From Circinella minor (lineage: Eukaryota; Mucoromycota; Mucoromycetes; Mucorales; Lichtheimiaceae): 12,746 bases of DNA. Each line of letters opens with the position of its first letter. Position 1 is the stretch's first letter. Of the stretch, positions 1 through 8,938 are shown piece after piece. The notes below the pieces were generated by a model. That model made no database searches and was not told the DNA's origin. It was given only the letters and a program-made list of their open reading frames with translations. The DNA is taken from assembly GCA_016758965.1 (NCBI GenBank), contig JAEPRB010000549.1, forward strand, positions 1 through 12,746, in the 5' to 3' direction. Made by a program: the position numbers and the translations under genes.

Positions 1-79
1 ATACAGTTGAGAATTCCGCCCAGGGAAATAAAATAGTCTTTTTTTGTTTTCATTTACAATTCCATTCTTAAACACTATA

Positions 80-1497
80 ATGAATGTTGAAATCTTGCTT
101 CAAAAACGTAAAGAAAGACGTGAACTCAAAGAAAAATTAGAACAAAACAGCATTCGTGCACGACAAACTCTTTCTAGTATACTCGAACGAAACCGAAAAA
201 GAAGACTTGCTACTGCTTCTACATCTCAAGATCCAAAACGAAAGATTGTTAATCACGATCGCGCCATGTTTCAAATGATAGTTATGCAAGTCTATTTTTC
301 GCAAGTTCCGAGATATGACGCAACGTATTTTCATCGTCGATTTCGTATGCAATGTGAACTTTTTGTGCGTATAATGAAAGAACTTGAGGCGAAGTACACC
401 TACTTCCAACAAAAGAAGGATGCTGCTAGTAAAACTGGATTTCACCCATTCATCAAAGGAACCGCTGCTATGCGCATGTTGGCATATGGTGGATCCGCCG
501 ATGCTGTTGATGAGTATCTCAAGATGGCGGATTCTACCTCGAGAGAATGCTTAATCAATTTCTGCCAAGGCATTATTGAATGCTTTGGGCAGGAATACCT
601 ACGTGAACCAAATGAGGAAGACCTCAAGCGTTTGTTGGCTCTCGGAGAAGCTCGTGGGTTTCCGGGTATGCTAGGTTCCCTTGACTGTATGCATTGGCAG
701 TGGAAAAACTGTCCTACCGGTTGGGCTGGGATGTTCACCTCTGGTAAAGAAGGTACACCCACAGTCATTCTCGAAGCTATCGCCTCCCATGACATGTGGA
801 TCTGGCATTCATTCTTCGGTGTTCCTGGCTCTTGTAATGACCTCAATGTCTTACACAAGTCTCCATTGTTTGACAGTGTTATCAATGGTCACTCTCCCGC
901 TGTCAGTTTTACTGTTAACAACAATCAGTATGACAAAGGGTACTACTTGGCAGATGGGATTTACCCAACTTGGGCAACTCTAGTTAAGACAATCAGGCAC
1001 CCAATTGGCAACAAGAACAAGGTATAATATATTGATTGTAGATCATTTGATTATCCATTGTTTTATTGTAGATAATCTTTATATTACATCTATCCTACCA
1101 AATTATACTCACCGTTTTATTAATCCAGTTGTTTGCTAAAAGGCAAGAGTCTGTGCGCAAAGACATCGAACGTTGTTTTGGTGTCTTACAGCAACGATTT
1201 GCAATTATCAGGGAGCCTGGACGTTCGTGGCATGTATCACACCTTTCAAATATTATCAAGGCATGCATTATAATGCATAATATGATTGTCGAGGATGAAC
1301 GTGATAACTACAGTGTACAGTTTGAGTTGGATTACGAGCATTGTTCCTTCAATGTTCCACCTTCCATCCAACATGGTGGACAGGCAGAGGAACTTGTACG
1401 GCGCCAACGTCAAAGAGAGGTTCATGACAAGAATGTCCATACAAGACTGTTGAGTGATTTAGTGGAGCATATTTGGCAACGCTATGGAGATGAATAA
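80..1497 (+). CDS. PIF/Harbinger DDE transposase (two exons)
   Basis: Nuclease of a PIF/Harbinger DNA transposon, expected to cut at the element ends and insert into TTA-like targets in the nucleus. Exon 1 is 80-1021 and exon 2 is 1129-1497. The intron 1022-1128 (GTATAA to CCAG, phase 0) joins GNKNK to LFAKRQ and restores the family's conserved block. The product is 436 residues. The N-terminus (about 1-60) is Lys/Arg/Glu-rich and probably helical. The DDE domain follows: D202 in GSLDCMHW, D254 in PGSCNDLNVL, E328 in RKDIERCFGVLQ, then ACIIMHNMIVEDER. I chose the ATG at 80 because the frame upstream of it has no ATG. Residues resemble plant-type PIF (ALP1-like) transposases closely, for example GFPGMLGS, YYLADGIYP and WATLVKTI. 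No stop or frameshift is seen, so it may be functional. Its convergent neighbour is the usual second gene of such elements. Confidence 0.93.
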
Positions 1498-1556
1498 ACA
1501 CTTTGTTGCTATAAGCTACTTACCTATATTTTAACATTAATAACAAAAAAAAATTA
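1498..1556. other. Convergent intergenic gap of the Harbinger element
   Basis: This AT-rich gap of about 60 bp lies between the two convergent stop codons. AATAAA overlaps the transposase stop and may serve as a polyadenylation signal. Both 3' ends must terminate in or across this gap, so transcripts probably overlap. Confidence 0.5.
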
Positions 1557-2537
1557 TTATTCATGCTCACTATCATCCTCCCCTTCTTCTTCTTCTACTT
1601 CTACATCTTCTACGTCTTCTACTACATTTTCAATCATTCTTTGCTCCTCTTTCTCCTTCTCTTGATCCCTCTTCATTTCTTCCACGATCTTCTTTTGCAT
1701 CTTCTTATGATAGTATTTAGCTTCATCGGAAAGAGTCGTCATATTAACACTCATGATCGCATGTGTCATCATCACCTTTTCTTGATATACATGCAATCTT
1801 GAGATGGCGTTGCACTCCCGGTCAATCTCTTGTTGAGCGCGTACCATTTCTAACGACTCCTTATCTGTAGCGTCCTCGTCTTCCGAAGGGCGCTTTCTCT
1901 TACTCGACTTGGCAGCCTTGGCTTGGTGCTTGCCAACAGGTCTTGGCTGGGTTTCGCCCACCACTTCTACTTCACTGTTCTCCTTGGTGAACCGGGGTTT
2001 CCACTTTTCTTCTACCTTCAGTAGATCCCATACATGTTTTAATCCAAACGCCTTTCCACTATTGGCAGGACGAAAGTCAACATACCTTGCACAGGTTTGC
2101 TCATACTATTACTTCATTATTAATTACTGCTTTATTTATTTAACTTGTCTTTAGGTTTAAATATAAAATATGAAAATTTGACTCACCCAATCATCTTCAT
2201 TCTCACCACTTTTTCTGGCCGCATACACTTTTGCATAGCTAGCCGAGAAAAACTGGCATCTCGACGAGATAGAATTGAAACGTGATTTCAATGATGAGAC
2301 ATCACGATTAAAAAGGTTTTCGCAATTCTCGACAAAACCTTCTACAACTGAAGACCACAAGCCTTCTTCAGTCAAGTTAGTACCTACTGTTGGGTTGGTT
2401 GTAACACCTAGGTACGCCTTTACTAAAGCAACGTCTTCAGCTTTGCTAAATGCAGGACCTTTTTTCTTGCGTCCATTGTCGATGGCAGGAGTTGCAGGTT
2501 GAGTATTGGTATTGGTAGTAGTGGTAGCGTTGCTCAT
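1557..2537 (-). CDS. Harbinger Myb/SANT-like accessory protein (two exons)
   Basis: Second gene of the PIF/Harbinger element. In this superfamily the Myb-like protein binds subterminal DNA and helps bring the transposase into the nucleus. Exon 1 runs from the ATG at 2537 down to 2187 and exon 2 from 2099 to 1557. The donor GTGAGT at 2186-2181 is strong. The acceptor is probably AG at 2101-2100; a second AG at 2107-2106 would add Tyr-Glu in the same frame. The product is about 297 residues. A Thr/Asn-rich start and a GRKKKG basic patch come first. A trihelix-type domain (about 30-155) follows with FSKAEDVALVKAYLGV, LWSSVVEGF, SLKSRFNSIS and, after the splice, GKAFGLKHVWDLLK. Then come a Lys-rich NLS-like stretch (KSSKRKRPSEDED), a long charged coiled coil and an acidic tail. 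Its stop lies about 60 bp from the transposase stop, tail to tail. The exact acceptor is the main uncertainty. Confidence 0.82.
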
Positions 2538-2610
2538 TTTAAAAATAAAAAATACAAATAAAATTGAAGGAAGTGGAAGGAAAGTTTTACAAACAATTTT
2601 TTTTTGAAGT

Positions 2611-2763
2611 CAAGCAGCTGTTAAACTTAACAGCATTTATTAAAAAAATTAGACGCTATTAAACTTAACAGCGTTGTAACAGCTACCGCTGCAGGAGCTG
2701 AGTGTTAAAGAAGCTGTTAAATTTAACATAACAGCGAGTTTAACAGCACCACTGCGGATGGTC
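2611..2763. repeat. Right end of the Harbinger element: palindromic subterminal repeats and probable TIR
   Basis: Three imperfect palindromes share the arms GCTGTTAA and TTAACAGC: 2617-2634 (perfect arms), 2654-2673 and 2713-2735. A further half site lies at 2740-2747. The segment then ends CACCACTGCGGATGGTC at 2763 and is followed directly by TTA (2764-2766). Read from the outside inward it begins GACCATCCGCAGTGG, similar in style to the GGSCATCCGCA-type ends of plant PIF/Tourist elements, and TTA is the usual 3-bp Harbinger target duplication. The matching left end is not in the window, so the TIR cannot be confirmed by pairing. The palindromes are plausible binding sites for the Myb-like protein, whose gene starts about 80 bp inward. 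Confidence 0.6.
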
Positions 2764-2928
2764 TTATAAACATCGAGAATTTGTATATTTATCATATAAT
2801 TAATTAAAACTTTTTATATATAGTATCCCCCCAATAATTAATCACAAAGTGAACAAAGGTACTGTCAACATATCTATTTATTTGTAAATAGTGTTTAATA
2901 GAATATGTATTTATATACTAACTTTTAG

Positions 2929-3045
2929 TTATGGAAAACATATAGAGTACAAAGAACGGCTGTACGACGTGGCAGAGGACGTGGTAAAGGTAGATCAGCG
3001 CCTGTCACATTACCACGCCGATCTGCTCATAATGCAAATCCTTGA
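2929..3045 (+). pseudogene. Arg/Gly-rich coding-like fragment (AT-hook-like), unassigned
   Basis: A 38-codon open stretch reads RTAVRRGRGRGKGRSAP and ends in TGA after RRSAHNANP. It is preceded by an intron-like sequence with GTAAAT near 2884 and TATACTAACTTTTAG ending at 2928, so it may be a terminal exon. Codon third positions in this frame are A/T-rich, as in the window's real genes. The overlapping longer frame (2891-3184) is G/C-rich at third positions over the same bases and looks like a shadow. If the TGA is ignored by a one-base shift, the sequence continues as SQSRNLQQRLVPLA. The GRGRGKGR core resembles an AT-hook. I do not recognise the parent gene; it could be a lost exon of the neighbouring MULE or of another element. 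Confidence 0.3.
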
Positions 3046-3323
3046 TTTATTCACAGTCTCGCAACTTACAACAACGCTTAGTACCACTAGCATAATCACT
3101 AATTATGAACTTACAATTCAATGTGACTCAAATATATCAGCTAATATTATAACAAATGAATTAGGCAAAAATAATTTTATTTAAAACAATAAAAAAGGAA
3201 TAAATAAATAATAGCATAAAGATTAAAATGTTATAAGTTTATAATAGTAATAGAAAATATAGAAATGGGATTAAAGAGGGAGAAAAGAGAAAAATGAGAA
3301 CTATACTAGGCTATAAAACATCA

Positions 3324-3460
3324 ATGAATCTGCATGAATCTGCATATACATTAGGTAATGGATATGACTGAATATCTATGATTCTGAATGGATCTATGGA
3401 TCCCCATGAACTGGCACTTTTCATAGAAATTCATGCCATTAGTAATCATGCAGAATCATG
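3324..3460. repeat. Imperfect inverted repeat with a short tandem duplication
   Basis: ATGAATCTGC is repeated twice in tandem at 3324-3343. CATGAATCTGCAT (3333-3345) matches the reverse complement of 3448-3460 with one mismatch. Weaker matches continue inward (GGTAATGG near 3354 against CCATTAGT near 3436). The core around 3395-3412 is rich in GGATC and CCATG. This could be the relic of a foldback or MITE-like insertion just upstream of the MULE remnant. The pairing is imperfect and was judged by eye. Confidence 0.35.
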
Positions 3461-3478
3461 GAAATACATTCATTATTA

Positions 3479-5652
3479 ATGCTCATTTTGGCCGTGGTGC
3501 CTCCAGCAACTAAAAACCGTCGAACAAATTTATCAAAACACACTGGTTGTACTGTAAAAATCAAAGCTACTAAACGTGCTGTTGATGGTATTATTGAAGT
3601 AACATATAATTAGATGCATGATGGTCATAATCCTTTTAGTGAACAAGATATTAAAGAATCAAGACTTCCATTCGATGTTAAGAATTGGATTGAAAAACAT
3701 GTTGAAGAAAAGAAAGATTGGAGAGGAATGAAAGATTTATTACAGTTGTCGAATGAAAAAATGGACGAGGTATGTAGAACTGGCATGCATAAATGTGTGG
3801 TCATCTATGATGCGATATCTAAATTGCTGTTTGATTAGTTTAAAAATGAAATAAATATAGATCCAAATGTTTTGAAAATACCTGCAGCTCTCCGTGTACA
3901 TCGTCATGATATTGTAGTAAATCAAATCCAACAACGTTTAAACAATATTTCAAGAAAACATCGATTCGACAAACAAAGTACACAAGCATGGATTAATATC
4001 CTTAAAGAAAGAGGTTATGATACCTTATTTGAAATTATTAATACATCCGAACCTGACGAAAAGGCTAATAGATCTAAAAAAGAGTTATTAATGGTTGCGT
4101 GGGTCGCTCCATGGCAGAAAAAGGTATGAATTTGTATATTATTTTTGATTTATATTATTTTTGATATATACTCTTTTACTAATGTTCTTTTACGCAGATA
4201 TTATTGAAACAAGAGGATATTAACCTTGATTCTACATACAAAACATGTGTATCATTTTGTCTGACCGTGGTGATTGCTATTTGTTTTCGCTTGTTACTAG
4301 GAGTGATATAACGAACAAAGGTTGTCCTGTTGCTTTTTTTATTACGAATTCTGAATCTTCATTTACTATTAGTTGTTGGCTTTCGTGGCTTAAGTTTGAA
4401 TGTGGTTTTTATCCTAAACGTATCATGATCGATTGTAGTGTCACTGAAATGGATGCTATTTTGTCTATGTTTGGCACCAAAGTCCAAGTTCTAGTTTGTC
4501 ATTGGCATATTAGACGAGCATGGGAAAAAAAAGTTAAAGAGGTACGTTACTAACTTAAATAATTTTTGCTTGTATACATATACATTTTCTCTAACAGATC
4601 ATTAATAGATCAAAAGCTCGATTAGTACTGCAGATTCTAAAGCTTTACGTAAAAAAGCCTGTGTTTATTTAAGTTCATTGATGTATGCAAAGAATCCAGA
4701 AGAATTTGATGTAAAGTGGAACGAATTCAGGCAGTGTTACCTTATTGAAGATATAACTTTTTATACATACATGATTGACTATTACTATCCTAAAAGAGAA
4801 AAGTGGAGTAAGGTGTGGGGAGAGGTATGTAATATTATTAAAACAAACTATGATTATAAGTTTTTTTTATCTAATCTTTCAATCATAATAGAATATTTAT
4901 TTTCACACAAATAATCTTATTGAATCTTGGCATAACCAATTAAAAACTCATTATTTAAAAAAAACAAGAAAGCACAGAATTGATTATATAGTCTGGCTCA
5001 CTACCCAAGTTGTTGATTGCACGTATAGACAATCTATATTACAAGTCTTTCATGGGTTCGAAGATGTGAGCTTAACGAAAGAAGAAAAAAACGGCATCAA
5101 AGGGAGTATGAACTCGATGATGATACTGCTGCAGAATATATTTCAATTGTAGATGCTCAAAAAGTAAGTAAAAACGCGTTATAAGAACTGTCTCATGTTC
5201 TAATGATTAATGAGTAATCTATTGTATATATAGATATGTGTAAAGTCGTTCAAAAAAGAAAATATCTATTATGAAATTGCTGTTCGAGAAGGCGTTTTGC
5301 ATTCGTGTACCTGTCCTGACTTTTATTTTAATCATATATTATGTAAACATAATTTCCTTTGTAATCGCGTCTATGATATTCCTCTTCATCATGTCGGTAT
5401 CTCTCGTTCAGCACAACCTATTAGACCTATTAATGAAGCTGATAATGACAAAATTGAAGAAATGCGTTTATAAGAGCTCAGAAAAAATATTACAGTATAT
5501 TGAAAATAACGTCATCAGTAGACATGTTAAACCGTACTTTATTGAATATGACGCCTGATCAATTAGAAGAATGTAATCAAGCAATACAAAATTTGAATAA
5601 TATTTTACAGAACGTGATAGACCCAAGAAATGCAGTTAGAAAACAAAAATAA
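3479..5652 (+). pseudogene. Decayed MULE (Mutator-like) transposase with SWIM finger
   Basis: This is a broken cut-and-paste transposase gene. The frame from ATG 3479 gives a FAR1/FLYWCH-like zinc-binding segment (HTGCTVKIKA, then MHDGHNP), interrupted by TAG at 3611 and 3836. Probable introns are 4124-4197, 4542-4597, 4825-4891 and 5164-5233; each starts GT and ends AG, and conserved motifs resume after each. Catalytic residues remain: D at 4228 (LDSTYKT), D at 4431 (MIDCSVTE), the CHWHIRRAW motif, and E at 4922 (NNLIESWHNQLKTHYL). The SWIM finger CTCP...CKH spans 5306-5350. The tail, read in another frame, is rich in Asn/Gln/Leu and ends at 5652. Frame changes are needed near 4245-4260, 4623, 5065 and 5460. 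It is therefore non-coding as it stands. It resembles the intact MULE at 10114-12576 but is clearly diverged from it. Confidence 0.85.
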
Positions 5653-6150
5653 AATAGTAATATATAATTAAAGACAATTTAATCACTTCACTTTTAATAT
5701 ATAAATACAAAAAAAATAAAATACCCACTTACACTTTTCTGAATGATATACATAAAATCACTTTGTTAAAAATTTTTGTGATAATTCGAGAGCTTTGAAT
5801 AAGTGAAAACTTTGTTGAAGCATTTCAATAAGAAAGTTTTACATAATTTTTTGTCTAACTCAAGCTCAATAATGAGGACTTAGTTTTTTTTTTGTACAGT
5901 TTCAATTTTTAATTCCTGCTTCAATTTTATCTCAGCAGTCCCCATTTGCACGACTCATTTGCATTTTGGAGAGCAGTCCGATTTGGTGTCGTCATTAGCA
6001 TTGACAAAAATCGGCATTCATATTTATACATACTTAAGTAGTCACATGACCACCCAAGGATCAATCCTAATTCACAAATCACGTAAACCTTATCTTTGGT
6101 CTGACTAAACCAAACTACCACACAACATGTCAATTAGGGTTCTTAGTAGA
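5653..6150. other. Gene-free AT-rich stretch downstream of the MULE remnant
   Basis: I see no gene, tRNA or convincing repeat here. It probably includes 3' sequence of the decayed MULE element, but its terminal inverted repeat is not recognisable from one copy. Base composition becomes more balanced after about 5930. Confidence 0.5.
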
Positions 6151-6151
6151 C

Positions 6152-6294
6152 TGATCCGGATCGGATTGGCACCATTTCGAATCCGATCCGTTTTGAAATG
6201 GATTGGATTTTCGGAAATCCGGATTGTCCACGGATTAGAGAATTGCAATCCGAATCCGTTTCGTAAAAATCCGGATTGAATCCGTAATCCGTAA
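6152..6294. repeat. Cluster of AATCCG/CGGATT motifs with an 11-bp-arm hairpin
   Basis: About eleven copies of AATCCG or its complement CGGATT, some overlapping, fall within roughly 140 bp. CGGATCGGATT (6157-6167) and AATCCGATCCG (6180-6190) form a perfect inverted repeat with a 12-base loop. Dense short motifs in both orientations are typical of hAT subterminal regions, where transposase binds. The cluster begins shortly after TAGGGTTC near 6135, which resembles a hAT-type end. It lies on the 3' side of the hAT gene read on the - strand, so it may be that element's 3' terminus. No matching cluster is seen on the other side of the gene. Confidence 0.5.
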
Positions 6295-6490
6295 TGCAAA
6301 AGAATCAATTAGATGAAAATTTAGGCTATATAGTAGATGTCACAGTATTTTTTCATGAGAGAAGGTATTTTACCAGATTGTATATAGTAGTCGTTTGAGA
6401 TCGTTTAAGAAAAGTAACACATTGGTAACAGAGGTGCATTGTTTTTAGATGATTTTATTATTTTGGTTTGAAAAACATAATAGGAAATAA
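6295..6490. other. Gene-free stretch between two repeat blocks
   Basis: Nothing recognisable is seen. It may be 3' untranslated or internal non-coding sequence of the hAT element. Confidence 0.4.
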
Positions 6491-6745
6491 ATAAGTTATA
6501 ATAAAAAAAGAATTGTAGTAAAAAAAGAATTATAGTAAAAAAAGAATTGTAGTAATAAAAGAATTGTAGTAATAAAAAGTTATAGTGGGAAAATGGGTTC
6601 TAGTAGAAAAAAAGTTATAGTGGGAAAAAAGAAGTTATAGTGGGAAAAGAAAGTTATAGTTGAAAAAAAATTATAGTAGGAAAAAAAAGTTATAGTATAA
6701 AAGTTTATAGTGAAAAAAAAAGTTATAGTGGTGCAGAAAAAAAAA
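6491..6745. repeat. A-rich degenerate minisatellite
   Basis: About fourteen imperfect tandem copies of a unit of roughly 14-20 bp carry the core GTTATAGTGG or GAATTGTAGTA, separated by runs of A. Early copies favour GAATTGTAGTAA and later copies GTTATAGTGGGAA, so the array has at least two variant blocks. Translation on the - strand gives only a Phe/Thr-rich low-complexity frame, which I take as non-coding. Confidence 0.75.
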
Positions 6746-6881
6746 GTACAAATAAGTTTTGATATTTTGTGTGGTAGAAATACAACATGACGTGGATTTT
6801 TTTTTCGTGGGGGCGAGTAGTAAATTTCCGGTATGCTGAAAAAAAAAGAGGTATATTTTTTTATTTTTATTTTTCTCAACA
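6746..6881. other. Short spacer between minisatellite and hAT stop codon
   Basis: T- and A-rich sequence lies immediately 3' of the hAT gene on the - strand. It probably holds that gene's 3' untranslated region. No terminator or other element is recognised. Confidence 0.4.
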
Positions 6882-8938
6882 CTATGATAACCTCATTGTT
6901 CTACTACCATCTGAAATCTTTTCATTCTCGCCAAAGAATCGAGACCACGAATCCACCAGCACCCTTGTACGCAACTTTTCACTACCAAGACGGTTACGTT
7001 CAGGTGATAAAAAATGTTTGGCTCTTGAAAAAACCTGTTCTGAACTTGCTGATGAAGCAGCAATTGCCAAGTATGTTCGTGCCATAGCTTTCAATTGCGG
7101 CCAATCGTTTACTTCACCATGCCAATAATCGAGGACAATCGTGTTACTGTGACCACTAGTTGGATCATCCAAGGTATATGCATTAATATATCGTGCCAGT
7201 TGGTCGGCTCTACCTGGTCTTCTTTGAATAAGCGCATCAGGATCATAGGCTTGTTGGACTGGAACGAATGCTGGTTTATACTTATCCCATGTCGTGTTAA
7301 CAAGTTCAATTGCTTCACTACGATATTCATCCCAATTTTCAGCTTCCCACCATTCATACTTTAATCGTGGATCCATGGCAGTTGCAACAGCATAGACGTG
7401 ACCAGTAGCCTTGCAATAGTAACCTTGTAGCTTGACCCATCCAACCTTAGCAGCTGCTGACAACTCTGGCCAATTCTATTAATTCAGACACACACATACA
7501 CAATATGAAAGTAAGTATAATAATTATATGAGATATGCGCTGTGTAAATATTATGTTAACTCTTTTTTTCACTTATTTTTTTTACTTACATCGTTCCATG
7601 CCTCTATGTGGGCTTCCAGTACATTGAGGAGACGATTGTATGCTGTTATCACCAGGTTCATTGTTGGATATGATTCACCAGATATCAACGGGGTTAGTCT
7701 GGCGAACTCAAACAACAACTCGCTAATTTTCTGGAGACATTGCCATTCGTCGTCAGTTAATTCGAACTTTTGCAGCTCAGGAATTCCACGGAGAGTTCTA
7801 TTGTATGCTTGCTTCACCACCAAAGCGCGTGCGATCATATAATATGTCGAATTCCATCTTGTTGGGATGTCTAATATTAGCTCACGAGATTCTATGATTC
7901 TTACAGGTTGGCTTGATTCTCCTTCAGTATACTCATTATCAATCATCCGGTCCACATGATTTTTTTCCTTGAAAGAGTCACGATATTTTTTCAACCGTTG
8001 TGGAGATGCTCGGATGGTGACAATCCCCTTTCGTAATTTTTGCAGGATTTTACCTGGTATACAAAAAAAAAAGAAAAAAAAGAAAAAGGTCAGTTGGTGC
8101 TTGATTTGATTTTATGTTATTATATCTCTTATATTTCGCATACTTTTTTTTTTACTTATTTAACCTCTTTTTATTTTTATTTTTATTTTTTATTTTTTAT
8201 ATAATTACCTGCACTACCTGACCCTATCATATTATCACCTCGATCATCCAACATATCTTCTTCGCTATCTCTGGCTTCTGCTTTCAAACCATCCCGAAGA
8301 ATATCTTGAGCGGCCAGGTTTATGATATGAGCAATACACGGGATTCTGTTTTCTTTGCTATCAAAAACATCACTTCCAAGCTCCAGTTCGAGTTCAGTGG
8401 CCATGGTCTTCATATTTGATGCGTTATCAGCTGTTAGGAAAAATGGTTTTTCTTGAAGATTCCAATGCTCAAGAACACGGATAAATGCGGCAGCCATGTT
8501 GACACCAGTATGTGATCCTTCCAACAATTCAAGGCCCAACACAATAGAATTTTGTTTCCAAGATTCGTCGATCCAATGTGCCGTTATACCAAGGAAAGGA
8601 ACGCGCCATTCACTTGTCCATGCATCAACTGTATATGAGAACGACGGGATATCCACGAACAGCTTACGAATACGATCTTCGTAACCACGATAAACCCTCA
8701 ATATGTTAATAGGAATGGTGCTATCACTTGGAAGTTTGACATGGGCGAGAGAAGGCGCAATTTGTGCCATGTTTAACACTGCTTGGAAATGTGGATTTTC
8801 GGCAATAGTGTATGGCAAGGATGCTGTGGTAATAAATAATGCAAGCTTGTCACGGAATAATTGTTGATCGAAACGTTGTGGAACAAGTGGAGTAGGAGCC
8901 AAGAAACGATCTAAACCTTGGGAAGGGAATGGTGTGTC
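6882..8938 (-). CDS. hAT transposase, 5' end not found (three exons seen)
   Basis: Transposase of a hAT element, acting in the nucleus as a dimer or higher oligomer. Exons seen are about 8938-8209, 8053-7590 and 7475-6882. The introns 8208-8054 (phase 1) and 7589-7476 (phase 0) have GTAATT/CCAG and GTAAGT/ATAG borders, and the frame stays open throughout. Numbering from the Leu codon at 8902, it has 583 residues. D93 lies in YTVDAWTS, D159 in LTADNASN, and a CIAHIINLAAQDIL block follows. Next come GKILQKLRKGIVTIRASPQR across splice 1, LDIPTRWNSTYYM, and E532 in SSASSEQVFSRA within the C-terminal dimerisation domain. No ATG precedes the conserved region: the frame opens after TGA at 8950, and a BED zinc finger is not visible upstream. 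Either an upstream exon is missing or the element is truncated at its 5' end. Confidence 0.87.

Larger units (their letters stand above)
2764..3478. other. Mostly non-coding AT-rich spacer between Harbinger and MULE remnants
   Basis: No complete gene is seen here. Apart from the Arg/Gly-rich fragment at 2929-3045 and the inverted-repeat region near 3324-3460, this is A/T-rich sequence with short homopolymer runs. It may contain the 5' end of the decayed MULE element, but I recognise no MULE terminal inverted repeat. Confidence 0.5.

Noticed and set aside
1563..1802. Phe/Leu/Tyr-rich + strand frame
   Set aside because: It is antisense to the acidic and Lys-rich coiled-coil tail of the Harbinger Myb-like protein.
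2891..3184. 97-residue + strand frame
   Set aside because: It opens with GTG rather than ATG, has G/C-rich third positions at odds with the region, and overlaps the more plausible Arg/Gly-rich frame.
3836..3838. TAG reassignment in the MULE gene (two in-frame TAG codons)
   Set aside because: The gene also has several frame changes, and intact genes in the window do not use internal TAG, so simple decay is the better reading.
5271..5558. 95-residue hydrophobic + strand frame
   Set aside because: The same bases in another frame encode the MULE SWIM finger (CTCP...CKH), which is far more specific.
6491..6745. CRISPR-like array
   Set aside because: Units are irregular, contiguous and A-rich with no spacers, and the genome is eukaryotic.
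6580..6882. Phe/Thr-rich - strand frame over the minisatellite
   Set aside because: Low-complexity translation of A-rich tandem units, with no independent sign of coding.
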